Assembly (NCBI RefSeq): GCF_006385705.1
Contig: NZ_VFRQ01000001.1
Span: 248,001-312,000 of the forward strand
Length of the DNA: 64,000 nucleotides
Reading direction: 5' to 3'
Origin: Pontibacter mangrovi
GTDB lineage: Bacteria; Bacteroidota; Bacteroidia; Cytophagales; Hymenobacteraceae
The notes beneath the pieces were generated by a model that had not been told where the DNA came from, did not search any database, and saw nothing but the letters and a program-made list of their open reading frames with translations. How positions within the stretch are numbered: position 1 is the stretch's first letter; each line of letters starts with the position of its first letter. Of the stretch, positions 1 to 8,488 are shown piece after piece. The position numbers were made by a program, and so were the translations under genes.

Positions 1-237
1 GCGCTCATCCTGAACAATACTGGCATGAACGGGTATATACCAGAGAACATTTTGGTGTATGTGGCCGTGCATGGGCGCACCCGCGGAAAAGGCGTGGGAA
101 AAAACCTGGTGCAAATGGCCATTGACCATACCCAGGGCAGCATCGCGCTGCACGTAGAGCCCCAGAACCCTGCACGGCACCTGTACGAGAAGCTTGGCTT
201 CTCGAATAAATATTTAGAGTATAGACTAATGAGATAA
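1..237 (+). CDS. GNAT family N-acetyltransferase, C-terminal part
   Basis: The reading frame is open from the first base of the window, so the gene begins upstream and only its last 78 codons are seen. The fragment carries the acetyl-CoA pyrophosphate-binding loop of GNAT enzymes (RGKGVGKNL) followed by the usual final strand-helix (ALHVEPQNPARHLYEKLGF). The family moves an acetyl group from acetyl-CoA to an amine; the substrate cannot be read from this part. The stop codon lies 1 nt before the start of the PLP racemase gene, so the two are very likely co-transcribed and may share an amino-acid-related role. Confidence 0.85.
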   Translation, partial: ALILNNTGMNGYIPENILVYVAVHGRTRGKGVGKNLVQMAIDHTQGSIALHVEPQNPARHLYEKLGFSNKYLEYRLMR

Positions 238-238
238 C

Positions 239-1312
239 ATGGCAGTTCTAAAGCTGTACCACGATAAACTGAAACACAATTACAACCACCTGGATGCGGT
301 GTTCCGGGAGCATGGCATTGACTGGGGCGTTGTCACCAAGCTGCTGTGCGGCCACGAGGCGTTCCTTAAAGAGGTGCTGGCCCTGGGCGTGAAAGAGATA
401 CATGACTCCCGGGTGTCTAACCTTAAAACGGTCAAAAAAATGGCCCCGGATGTGCAGACCGTGTACATCAAGCCTGCTCCTAAAAAGAGTATTCCCGACA
501 TCATCACGTATGCGGATGTAAGCTTTCAGACGGAGCTGGAGATTATCCGGCTGCTGTCTGAGGAGGCGGTGCGGCAACAGAGGCTGCACAAAATCATCAT
601 CATGATTGAGATGGGCGACCTGCGCGAGGGCGTTATGGGCGAGGAGCTCATAGATTTTTATGAGCAGGTGTTTGAGTTGCCGGGCATTTCAGTGATTGGT
701 TTAGGTGCTAATTTTAACTGCCTGCACGGGGTGATGCCCACGCAGGACAAGCTCATCCAGCTGTGCCTGTACAAGCAGATCATCGAAGCCAAGTTCAACC
801 ATAAAATCCCGTGGGTATCGGGAGGCACTTCGGTAACCATTCCGCTGCTGTTTAACCACCTGCTGCCCAAAGGCGTGAACCACTTCCGGGTGGGCGAGGC
901 GCTCTTCTTCGGCCTGAACCTGTTCACGAACGAGACGTTTGAGAACATGCACGATGATGTGTTTGAACTGGTTGCCGAGATCATTGAGCTGACCGAAAAA
1001 CCGATGATACCGAGCGGTATACTGGCGGAGAACCCCAGTGGCGAGAGCTTTGAGATTGACGAGAGCCTGTACGGCAAAACCTCCCACCGCGCCATACTTG
1101 ATGTAGGTCTGCTCGACATCAACCCCAAGTTTTTATTGCCAAAGGACGAAAGCATCAGTGTGATTGGCGCCAGCTCTGACATGTTGATCGTAGAACTTGG
1201 CCAGAACGAGCAAAACTATAAAGTGGGCGATGTGCTGCGGTTTAACCTGCGCTACATGGGTGCTTTAAGTGTGTTGAACTCCCGTTACATTGCCAAAGAA
1301 GTTGTAAAGTAA
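239..1312 (+). CDS. PLP-dependent alanine/ornithine racemase family protein
   Basis: A 357-residue fold-type III PLP enzyme of the alanine/ornithine racemase family. The PLP lysine is probably K34 in VVTKLLCGH. The strand MIEMGDLREG (122-131), a phosphate-binding stretch VSGGTSVTIP (193-202) and VNHFRVGEALFFG (213-225) follow as in this family. Such enzymes interconvert D- and L-amino acids in the cytoplasm; alanine, ornithine or another substrate cannot be decided from sequence. The ATG is 1 nt after the upstream GNAT stop, which suggests coupled translation. A strong hairpin terminator follows the stop codon. Confidence 0.8.
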   Translation: MAVLKLYHDKLKHNYNHLDAVFREHGIDWGVVTKLLCGHEAFLKEVLALGVKEIHDSRVSNLKTVKKMAPDVQTVYIKPAPKKSIPDIITYADVSFQTELEIIRLLSEEAVRQQRLHKIIIMIEMGDLREGVMGEELIDFYEQVFELPGISVIGLGANFNCLHGVMPTQDKLIQLCLYKQIIEAKFNHKIPWVSGGTSVTIPLLFNHLLPKGVNHFRVGEALFFGLNLFTNETFENMHDDVFELVAEIIELTEKPMIPSGILAENPSGESFEIDESLYGKTSHRAILDVGLLDINPKFLLPKDESISVIGASSDMLIVELGQNEQNYKVGDVLRFNLRYMGALSVLNSRYIAKEVVK

Positions 1313-1338
1313 CGGACGGGAAAGTATAAAATCATAAC

Positions 1339-1374
1339 AGCCGCAGCCTGCATATCAGGCTGCGGCTCTTTTTA
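1339..1374 (+). terminator. Intrinsic terminator after the racemase gene
   Basis: A perfect 12-bp GC-rich stem (AGCCGCAGCCTG and its complement) with the 5-nt loop CATAT is followed by CTTTTTAT. It ends the GNAT-racemase unit and separates it from the convergent universal stress protein gene. Confidence 0.85.
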
Positions 1375-1381
1375 TGACCTG

Positions 1382-2305
1382 TCAAGGAGACAGCAAGGCA
1401 TCCAGAAAGCCCATGTCTTCATCTCTTTTCTTCACCACCAGCAGCGGAATGTCCATATCGTGGCGAAGCACTTTCTCGGTAACGCTCCCCAGCACAAACA
1501 AGGCCGCCGCCGACATGCCCTTCGCCCCCATTACCAACAGGTCGGCGCGGGCGCGCTTTGCCTCCAGCACCACGAGTTCCCCAATATCATCTTCGTCCTC
1601 TTGCCGCACCAGCACGAGCTCCGCCCGCTCGCTTAGCTCCGGAAAGTGGTGCAGCAACTTGTCATACTTTTCCTGGGCAAACCCGCGCATGCGCTCATCA
1701 AACGCCTCGTAAGTCATACCCAGCGTGCGGTAACCCGTGGGCACCTGGTAGGCATGCAGGCATACCACATGGAGGTGCGGCAGAACGGCCGCCACTTTCA
1801 GCACACGCTCCAAGGCCATTTCACTGTAGGCAGAAAAATCGACGCTCACCACCACCCGTTGTAGTTTGGGCACCATATTCTCCGGCACAAACAGCACGCT
1901 AACGCGGCTGGTTCGCAGCAGTTTCTGGGGCAGTACGCCAGAGCCGCGCATCCGCAGCTTTCGCCCCATCAGGATCATGTCTATGTTCTTTACGTTCGCC
2001 CAGTGAAGCAGCTCTTTAACCGGGGTTCCTTCTTCTACCAGCACCTCAGCTTCTGTCTGTGGCAGACCGGCAAAGGCAGGCCCCACCTTTGTCATCATTA
2101 CCCCACGAATTCCCTCATCAGCTGGCACCTTCTTAGGCTCTATGCCATGCAGCAGCTCGCCCGGCACTTCCAGACTTTTCTCCACATGTATAAAGTATAC
2201 TTTCTCTACCTGCAGCTCCTGGCTCAGAAAAGCTGCGTAAGTTATCAATGTATCGTCCATTGCCGTGAGGTCCAGCCCCACCATCAGTCGGTTGATTGTG
2301 TCCAT
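1382..2305 (-). CDS. Tandem-domain universal stress protein
   Basis: A 307-residue cytoplasmic protein made of two UspA domains (about 1-145 and 150-300). The C-terminal domain has the full ATP-binding signature G-x2-G-x9-G-S (GAKGMSAAALFVLGSV). The equivalent loop in the first domain (GRKLRMRGSGVLPQ) is degenerate, so probably only the second half binds nucleotide. Usp proteins accumulate under starvation or other stress; no specific partner is evident. It is divergent from the mrp antiporter operon, with a 142-bp shared upstream region. An AAAGTATACTTT palindrome lies inside the gene. Confidence 0.88.
   Translation of the reverse strand: MDTINRLMVGLDLTAMDDTLITYAAFLSQELQVEKVYFIHVEKSLEVPGELLHGIEPKKVPADEGIRGVMMTKVGPAFAGLPQTEAEVLVEEGTPVKELLHWANVKNIDMILMGRKLRMRGSGVLPQKLLRTSRVSVLFVPENMVPKLQRVVVSVDFSAYSEMALERVLKVAAVLPHLHVVCLHAYQVPTGYRTLGMTYEAFDERMRGFAQEKYDKLLHHFPELSERAELVLVRQEDEDDIGELVVLEAKRARADLLVMGAKGMSAAALFVLGSVTEKVLRHDMDIPLLVVKKRDEDMGFLDALLSP
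2188..2203. repeat. GTATAAAGTATAC repeat copy within the usp gene
   Basis: The 13-mer GTATAAAGTATAC at 2188-2200 continues into the 12-bp perfect palindrome AAAGTATACTTT (2192-2203). The same 13-mer recurs at 35353-35365 and 45237-45249. This copy lies inside coding sequence. Confidence 0.6.
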
Positions 2306-2447
2306 GGGTATAAGTTATTTAGGATTGATCATGTAGCTAAGCAATTGAAAACCTGCGTATACTATGCAGCCGTATGCAGAGGAAGGTACACAGGCGATTT
2401 TACTTTACATACGCTATCAGGCAAAAAAATATATAGAAATTACAGTT

Positions 2448-4754
2448 ATGTTGGCAGCAATCCTACTTGGCCTTGTTACAGCCGCCGCTGCCCCTCTTCT
2501 GTACAGGTGGCTGGGCAAGTGGGTGGTCGTTCCGGTCGCGCTAACGCCCTTGCTGCTTTTCCTGTACTTTTGTGCCTTTTTGCCGCCCGTGCTGCAAGGG
2601 CAGGTGGCGACACAACAATACGACTGGGTGCCAGCTTTAGGGATCAACCTGCAGTTCCGGCTGGACGGGCTAAGCCTTCTTTTTGCCTTGCTCATCACCT
2701 TTTTCGGTTTGCTGGTTATACTTTACAGCAGTTCCTACCTGGCAGATGACCCGCTGCTGGGCCGGTTCTACCTGTACCTCACGCTGTTCATGACGGCTAT
2801 GCTGGGGCTGGTGCTTTCGGATAACATCTTCTGCCTGTTCCTTTTTTGGGAGATCACCAGCATCAGTTCTTACCTGCTCATCGGGTATAAACAGGCGGAG
2901 AAGGAAGCCCGGGTAGCGGCATGGCAGGCGCTTTTGGTAACTGGTCTTGGCGGTTTGGCTTTGATGGCCGGACTCATCATATTAAGTATAGCTGCCGGTT
3001 CCTATACTTTCAGTGGCTTGGTTGGTGTGAGAGACCAGGTGCTGAACCATGTATTTTATCTCCCTGCCCTGCTGCTGATCCTGCTGGGATGCTTTACCAA
3101 ATCGGCCCAGTTTCCTTTTCATTTCTGGCTGCCCAATGCCATGGCTGCACCCACGCCGGTAAGCGCTTATCTCCACTCGGCCACTATGGTTAAAGCGGGC
3201 GTTTATCTACTGGCAAGGCTTTCTCCTGTTTTGGCTGGCACGCAGGCATGGCACGATATACTTACCATTGTAGGAGGCACTACCGTGGTCATAGGAGCAC
3301 TACTGGCCCTGCAACATACCGACCTTAAAGCCATACTTGCCTACACCACCATCAGCGCACTGGGGCTGATGGTAACGATGCTGGGGATAGGATCAGCCTA
3401 TGCCGGTAAGGCCTTGCTGTTTTTCCTGCTGGCGCACGCCCTTTATAAAGGCACGCTCTTTTTGGTGGCTGGCAGCGTGGACCACAGCACAGGCACCCGC
3501 GAGTTGTTTAAACTGCAACGGCTGGGAGGGCCCATGAAGCTTGCCGGGCTGGCGGCTACGCTGGCTGCCTTATCCATGGCTGGAGTTATCCCCTTCCTGG
3601 GTTTTGTAGGGAAGGAGCTGCTGTATGAGGCCTCACTGGAGAACATAGGATTGCTACTCGTGAACATGATGGCCGGTGTGGCGTTTGTGGCTGTCGCGCT
3701 GCTGATGAGTTACCATGTCTTTTGGCGAAGAGGCCCTGACAAAACACCATTGCAACATGCTCCCGCTCTCTTCTTAAATCTGCCGCCACTTATCTTAGCT
3801 TTGCTGGGGCTGGCATTAGGGGCTACAGTCGGTATTGTTCCGGCACCCCTGCTCCAGCAAGCATACCAGGTTTTAGGTAACAGCCCTGGCGCAGAAATGA
3901 AAGTAGGGCTCTGGCATGGCTTTACGCGAGTATTTGGCTTAAGCCTGCTGACGCTGTTGCTAGGCCTATTGCTGTACAATGGACTGAACCGCGTGCGGGA
4001 GATCTCCACTGTTCTTGCTCCTGTTTACAAGTATGGCCCGAACGCGCTTTACCATCGGCTGTTTGAGTTGTTTCTGCATGGGGCGAAGGCATTTATACTT
4101 AAGCTTCAAAATGGCTACTTGCGCAGCTACGTCATGGTTACCATGCTCTTTTTTTGTGGCCTGATGCTGTTTATGCTTTGGCGCGATTCACCTGGCATTG
4201 ACCTGAGCAAGCGTGTTTACCAGTTGCAGGAGATGCGCATGTATGAATTGGTGGTAATGTTCCTGGTCATAGCTGCGCTCGTTTTCCTGCTTGGCACCCG
4301 CTCGCGCCTGACGTCTATTGTGGTGATGGGCCTGGTGGGGTACGCAGGGGCGCTGTTTTACATACTGTTTGGCGCCCCCGACGTGGCGGCCACCCAACTC
4401 CTCATCGAGACCCTGACCGTGCTGATCTTTGTGCTGCTGCTGCATAAACTGCCGGCGTTCACGTATGTATCGCACCAGTTTAAGAAGTATAAGTTTATTG
4501 CTGTGTCTATACTTTTCGGCGCCATCATGACCTATGTTATGCTACTCGTGCAGCAACAGGCGCAGCCAAGTACGCTAAAAGAATACTACGGAGACAGCAG
4601 CTACGTCCTGGCGCATGGCCGCAACATCGTGAACGTAATTCTGGTAGATTTTAGGGGGTTGGATACGCTTGGCGAGATAACAGTGCTGGCCGTGGCGGCG
4701 CTGGGTATTTTTTCGCTGCTGCGCCTTAACCCCGAGAAAGGAGACAAGCCATGA
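2448..4754 (+). CDS. mrpA: Na+/H+ antiporter subunit A (MrpA/MnhA)
   Basis: The large membrane subunit of the Mrp cation/proton antiporter, homologous to the proton-pumping NuoL subunit of complex I. The N-terminal two thirds is a many-helix proton-channel domain with typical stretches such as FWEITSISSYLLIGY and HSATMVKAGVYLLAR. The C-terminal part has the extra MbhD/MbhE-like helices of MrpA (GAPDVAATQLLIETLTVLIFVLLL). I chose ATG 2448 (768 residues) because it opens directly with a membrane helix; an in-frame ATG at 2364 would add 28 atypical residues. First gene of the seven-gene operon; its stop overlaps mrpB by 4 nt (ATGA). Confidence 0.93.
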   Translation: MLAAILLGLVTAAAAPLLYRWLGKWVVVPVALTPLLLFLYFCAFLPPVLQGQVATQQYDWVPALGINLQFRLDGLSLLFALLITFFGLLVILYSSSYLADDPLLGRFYLYLTLFMTAMLGLVLSDNIFCLFLFWEITSISSYLLIGYKQAEKEARVAAWQALLVTGLGGLALMAGLIILSIAAGSYTFSGLVGVRDQVLNHVFYLPALLLILLGCFTKSAQFPFHFWLPNAMAAPTPVSAYLHSATMVKAGVYLLARLSPVLAGTQAWHDILTIVGGTTVVIGALLALQHTDLKAILAYTTISALGLMVTMLGIGSAYAGKALLFFLLAHALYKGTLFLVAGSVDHSTGTRELFKLQRLGGPMKLAGLAATLAALSMAGVIPFLGFVGKELLYEASLENIGLLLVNMMAGVAFVAVALLMSYHVFWRRGPDKTPLQHAPALFLNLPPLILALLGLALGATVGIVPAPLLQQAYQVLGNSPGAEMKVGLWHGFTRVFGLSLLTLLLGLLLYNGLNRVREISTVLAPVYKYGPNALYHRLFELFLHGAKAFILKLQNGYLRSYVMVTMLFFCGLMLFMLWRDSPGIDLSKRVYQLQEMRMYELVVMFLVIAALVFLLGTRSRLTSIVVMGLVGYAGALFYILFGAPDVAATQLLIETLTVLIFVLLLHKLPAFTYVSHQFKKYKFIAVSILFGAIMTYVMLLVQQQAQPSTLKEYYGDSSYVLAHGRNIVNVILVDFRGLDTLGEITVLAVAALGIFSLLRLNPEKGDKP

Positions 4755-5293
4755 GAACACTGATTTTTGCCACTACGATCCGTTACCTGACGCCGCTGTT
4801 CCTTATTTTCTCAGTATACATCCTGTTCAGGGGCCACAACCACCCTGGCGGAGGCTTTATTGGCGGGCTTATCGGTTCCATTGCCTTCGTTTTTCATGTT
4901 CTGGCACATGGCCCGGAGCGTACTGCCGGCACATATTTTCAGCTTACCTTTTACCACCAAAGCAGGCAGGAGCACTACAGCTTGCCGCGCCACATGTGGC
5001 AGCTGCTGCAGGCAAACACCTGGAACCGCGTAAAACAGGGCAGCCCTTCGCCGTGGCGGTATTACATGCTGCGCGTACGGCCTGCCTATATGATGGCAAC
5101 CGGGCTACTGGTGGCGGCAACCAGTGGTTTTGCAGGCCTGCTGGCGGGGCTTCCTTACATGACTGGTTTCTGGCTACCCTTTAAACTCCCGTTGGTTGGT
5201 GGCCTGGGCACGCCGCTTCTGTTCGATACCGGCGTATACCTACTGGTGCTGGGCATGATACTTAAAATGGTCTTCACGATGTCTAAAGAATAA
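4751..5293 (+). CDS. mrpB: Na+/H+ antiporter subunit B (MrpB/MnhB)
   Basis: A 180-residue inner-membrane protein of the MnhB family. It starts with a helix and the family motif RGHNHPGGGFIGGL (about 28-41), and ends with three further helices (GFAGLLAGLPYMTGFW and following). A hydrophilic segment around residues 55-100 lies between. It is a structural subunit of the Mrp complex, which exchanges Na+ (or K+) for protons and supports pH and sodium tolerance. It overlaps mrpA by 4 nt and is 4 nt from mrpC, as expected for stoichiometric expression. Confidence 0.92.
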   Translation: MRTLIFATTIRYLTPLFLIFSVYILFRGHNHPGGGFIGGLIGSIAFVFHVLAHGPERTAGTYFQLTFYHQSRQEHYSLPRHMWQLLQANTWNRVKQGSPSPWRYYMLRVRPAYMMATGLLVAATSGFAGLLAGLPYMTGFWLPFKLPLVGGLGTPLLFDTGVYLLVLGMILKMVFTMSKE

Positions 5294-5297
5294 AACT

Positions 5298-5651
5298 ATG
5301 GAAACGCTGCTCCCTTTCATGATTGGCACCCTGTTCGCTGTCGGGTTATACTTTATCCTGCACCGGCATTTGTTCAAGGTCATACTGGGGCTCATCCTCT
5401 TTGGGCTGGCCACTAACCTGTTCCTGTTCTTAGTGGGCGGCATCACCCGCGGTAGCAGCGCCATTATTCGCCAACATCATGAAGTAGCCGCAGAACCCTT
5501 TGCCGATCCCGTGCCGCAAGCCCTCCTTTTAACGGCCGTGGTGATTGGTTTTGGGATACAGTCCTTTGCCATCGTGCTCATTCGTCGGGTGTACCAGGCG
5601 TTTAAGTCAAATAACCTGGATGACATTCGAAAGGAAAACGACACCCGCTGA
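5298..5651 (+). CDS. mrpC: Na+/H+ antiporter subunit C (MrpC/MnhC)
   Basis: A 117-residue membrane protein with three predicted helices, homologous to complex I subunit NuoK. Family features include the second helix (VILGLILFGLATNLFLFLVGG) and the conserved DPVPQALLLTAVVIGFG stretch before helix three. It lies 4 nt after mrpB. About 70 nt separate it from the chosen mrpD start. Confidence 0.92.
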   Translation: METLLPFMIGTLFAVGLYFILHRHLFKVILGLILFGLATNLFLFLVGGITRGSSAIIRQHHEVAAEPFADPVPQALLLTAVVIGFGIQSFAIVLIRRVYQAFKSNNLDDIRKENDTR

Positions 5652-5721
5652 TGGCCCTGACTGGTGCTGTTGCCTATGCTTTTACCAAGCCTTATCACCT
5701 TTATTTGAAACCTGCCTCTGT

Positions 5722-7293
5722 ATGCATCCAGATCTACTGCTCGTGCTGCCCTTGCTGATCCCGCTCTACGGAACGCTGCTGTGCCTTTTTCTGTGGCAAC
5801 GGGAAGTATGGCAATCAATCATGACAGGCGTGGTGCAGCTCTTATGGTTGGGTTCTGTGCTTTTACTGCTGCGGGAGGTGCTGTCTGCCCATGTTGTCTC
5901 CACCCAAATTGGAAACTGGCCGGCTCCCTTTGGCATTACCCTGGTGGCCGATATGTTTAGCGTGCTGATGCTGGTGGCTGCGGCCGTGGCGAGCTTGGCT
6001 GTTTATTTATACGCACTGCAGGGCCTGGATTTAACCAGGCAGCGGTTCGGGTATTTCCCGCTCCTGTTGCTGCTGCAAATGGGCATAAGCGGCGTTTGCC
6101 TTACCGGCGATTTGTTTAATATGTTCGTGTGGTTCGAAGTGCTCCTGATCTGCTGCTTTGCGCTATTAAGCCTCGGCGGAAGCAAATCGCAATTGGAGGG
6201 CACGCTCAAGTATGTGACCATCAATTTCCTGGCCTCAGGCTTGCTGCTCTCGGGTATAGGAGTGGTGTATAGCCTGTACGGGTCGTTGAACCTGGCTGAA
6301 CTGGCAGTGCTCGTGCGGGAGCCTCACCACCCAAACCTGCCGCTGTTAAGTATGGCCAGTGTTTTCTTTTTGGTGGGCTTTGGGATAAAATCAGCAATTT
6401 TTCCGTTGTTTTTCTGGTTGCCTGCCTCGTATCACGCTCCCCCCATTGCCATTTCCGCCCTTATAGCGGGCCTGGTAACCAAAGTAGGCATCTATGCCTT
6501 TATCCGGTTGTTTACGCTTGTTTTCGTGTCTGATTCGGGAATAACGCTGCCCTTACTGGCAGGGCTGTCTGCTCTGACAATGCTGGTTGGGGTTATTGGC
6601 GCTGCCGCGCAAACCGATTTTAAAAAGATCCTCTCCTTTCATATCATCAGCCAGATTGGCTACATGCTCATGGGCCTGGCTATTTTTACGCCATTGGCGC
6701 TGGCGGGCAGCATTTTCTTTATCCTGCATAACATTCTTGTAAAAACCAACCTTTTCCTGGTTAGCGGATTGGTGGCGCAGCGTTACCGTACTTTTTCGCT
6801 CAAAAAGTTAGGGGGTGTATACTTGCTGCAGCCTGTGCTGGCACTCCTGTTTCTGCTCACGGCGCTGAGCTTGGCAGGCACGCCTCCGCTCTCTGGTTTT
6901 TGGGGAAAGCTGATGCTGGCCAAAGGTGGCCTTGAAGCCGGAAACTATATACTGGTAACGGTGTCGCTTGGCGTAAGCCTTATCACGCTTTTCTCTATGA
7001 CAAAGATCTGGAATGAGGTATTCTGGAAGCCACGGCCACGGACAGACAGACCCGACACCATACTGCCGCCAGTGAGCAAGTTGAGGCGCCGCATGGCTTA
7101 CCTTCCTGTTGTGTTCCTGTTGGCGTGCATACTGGGCATGGGTATTTTTGCCTCTCCTATTGTCCGCTTTTCAGAACGCGCTGCGGATGGGCTTTTGCAG
7201 GTACAGCCTTACACCGATACTGTTTTGGCTAAGAGTAAACCAGAACAGGTAGAAGAAAGTAAGCAGATACATGAAACTGCTCTTCATCCATAG
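5722..7293 (+). CDS. mrpD: Na+/H+ antiporter subunit D (MrpD/MnhD)
   Basis: A proton-channel subunit homologous to NuoM/NuoN, about 523 residues with roughly 14 helices. Characteristic segments are FNMFVWFEVLLICCFALLSLGG, the lysine-bearing GFGIKSAIFPLFFWLPASYHAPP and KILSFHIISQIGYMLMGL. The frame is open further upstream, but residues before ATG 5722 are cysteine-rich, non-hydrophobic and overlap mrpC, so 5722 (MHPDLLLVLPLLIPLYG) is taken as the start. The 3' end overlaps mrpE by 23 bp. Together with MrpA it should form the ion-translocating core. Confidence 0.92.
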   Translation: MHPDLLLVLPLLIPLYGTLLCLFLWQREVWQSIMTGVVQLLWLGSVLLLLREVLSAHVVSTQIGNWPAPFGITLVADMFSVLMLVAAAVASLAVYLYALQGLDLTRQRFGYFPLLLLLQMGISGVCLTGDLFNMFVWFEVLLICCFALLSLGGSKSQLEGTLKYVTINFLASGLLLSGIGVVYSLYGSLNLAELAVLVREPHHPNLPLLSMASVFFLVGFGIKSAIFPLFFWLPASYHAPPIAISALIAGLVTKVGIYAFIRLFTLVFVSDSGITLPLLAGLSALTMLVGVIGAAAQTDFKKILSFHIISQIGYMLMGLAIFTPLALAGSIFFILHNILVKTNLFLVSGLVAQRYRTFSLKKLGGVYLLQPVLALLFLLTALSLAGTPPLSGFWGKLMLAKGGLEAGNYILVTVSLGVSLITLFSMTKIWNEVFWKPRPRTDRPDTILPPVSKLRRRMAYLPVVFLLACILGMGIFASPIVRFSERAADGLLQVQPYTDTVLAKSKPEQVEESKQIHETALHP

Positions 7294-7768
7294 TGCCCTA
7301 GCGGGAGCACTGGTCTACGTTTCCTTTAAGCAGAAACTAGGCCTGTTGCCTTACAATGCCGCCACCGCGGTGTTGCTGTTTTTGGTGGTGCTGTTTCTGT
7401 TATGGCTGACTTCTTACCTGTACAGGCGGACATATTTCATTAAACTTCCCAAACTGTTTTCGTTCCTTTTTTTCTTTTTCAAAGAGCTGTTAGTGGCTAA
7501 CCTGAAAATAGCCTACGACATTCTCACGCCTCACTACCGCATGCGCCCCACCGTGCTGGCCCTGCCGCTGGAAGCCAGCTCAGATTTTGAAATAGCGGTA
7601 CTGGCAAATTTAATAGGCTTGACGCCCGGTACGCTGAGCATCGACGTAAGCCCGGACAGACGCATACTGTACGTGCACACGCTGTACCTGTTCAACGACG
7701 ATGCCGAGCAAATGAAGCAGCACATTAAAAACGGGTTGGAACGTAAAATCTTAGAGCTAACGACATGA
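7271..7768 (+). CDS. mrpE: Na+/H+ antiporter subunit E (MrpE/MnhE)
   Basis: A 165-residue MnhE-family protein. Three hydrophobic segments fill the first 85 residues, followed by a cytoplasmic domain with the family signature ANLIGLTPGTLSIDVSPD and a C-terminal helix. It starts inside the end of mrpD (23-bp overlap) and its stop overlaps mrpF by 4 nt, so translation is probably coupled through this part of the operon. Confidence 0.92.
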   Translation: MKLLFIHSALAGALVYVSFKQKLGLLPYNAATAVLLFLVVLFLLWLTSYLYRRTYFIKLPKLFSFLFFFFKELLVANLKIAYDILTPHYRMRPTVLALPLEASSDFEIAVLANLIGLTPGTLSIDVSPDRRILYVHTLYLFNDDAEQMKQHIKNGLERKILELTT

Positions 7769-8034
7769 GTATTTTCCAGATAACGTTGGTGGTGGCGATG
7801 GTGATGCTAAGCGTTTCGCTGATGCTGACGGCTATTCGCTTTTACCTGGGGCCCACTCTGCCTGACCGGGTGACTTCTTTCGACCTTTTTGTGGCTAACG
7901 TGATTGGCATTATTTTGATCTACACGGAGCTTACTGATAACCAGGACTTTATTGACGTGGCCATGATCCTGTCGCTCTTTGGCTTTTTGGGCTCCATTTC
8001 GTTTGCTTATTACCTTATGAGAACCACCAAATAA
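7765..8034 (+). CDS. mrpF: Na+/H+ antiporter subunit F (MrpF/MnhF)
   Basis: An 89-residue, three-helix MnhF-family subunit. The central family motif is GPTLPDRVTSFDLFVANVIGI. The length matches the family norm. It overlaps mrpE by 4 nt (ATGA) and is separated from mrpG by 1 nt. Confidence 0.92.
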   Translation: MSIFQITLVVAMVMLSVSLMLTAIRFYLGPTLPDRVTSFDLFVANVIGIILIYTELTDNQDFIDVAMILSLFGFLGSISFAYYLMRTTK

Positions 8035-8035
8035 C

Positions 8036-8488
8036 ATGGAAATCAACTGGCTTCTTCTCCGCGAAATTATCAGCTGTGCGTTTATACTGATAGGCGTGTC
8101 ATTTATGCTGATTGCCTCCATCGGCCTGCTTCGCTTTCCAGATTTTTACATCCGGATGTCAGCCATTACAAAAGGCTCTACACTGGGGCTGGGCTTTATT
8201 CTGCTAGGCATGGGCATTTACTTTAATCAGGCGGACGTGCTCCTGAAAGTACTGCTTATCATACTTTTTACCTCTGCTACTGCACCGGTAGCGGCCCACG
8301 TTATCGGTCGGACCGCGGTGCAGAACAAGATCCCGTTCTGGAACCGCACCGACTTATCAGAATTCAGGGAGTATTTGGCTAAATGGCACCTGGAGCAGCT
8401 TGTAAACCAAGACAAGTACCGGGAAGAAGAGCTCGCTAAGAAGCAGAGTGATGAGAGTGAAGTTGCTGATACCGCAGGAAAGGCCTGA
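8036..8488 (+). CDS. mrpG: Na+/H+ antiporter subunit G (MrpG/MnhG)
   Basis: A 150-residue MnhG-family subunit: three helices in the first 95 residues with the signature GLLRFPDFYIRMSAITKGSTLG, then a charged cytoplasmic tail of about 50 residues rich in Glu and Lys, longer than in many MrpG proteins. It completes the mrpABCDEFG set. Its last 53 bp overlap the 3' end of the convergent metallophosphatase gene, so the tail coding sequence is used on both strands. Confidence 0.9.
   Translation: MEINWLLLREIISCAFILIGVSFMLIASIGLLRFPDFYIRMSAITKGSTLGLGFILLGMGIYFNQADVLLKVLLIILFTSATAPVAAHVIGRTAVQNKIPFWNRTDLSEFREYLAKWHLEQLVNQDKYREEELAKKQSDESEVADTAGKA

Noticed and set aside
2003..2749. Open frame on plus strand spanning the usp gene start and the mrpA start
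   Set aside because: It is antisense to usp and out of frame with mrpA, whose protein is clearly real. The translation has no recognisable domain.
5545..5721. Longer N-terminus for mrpD
   Set aside because: The added 59 residues are Cys-rich and hydrophilic, overlap mrpC and do not look like MrpD; ATG 5722 starts at the first membrane helix.
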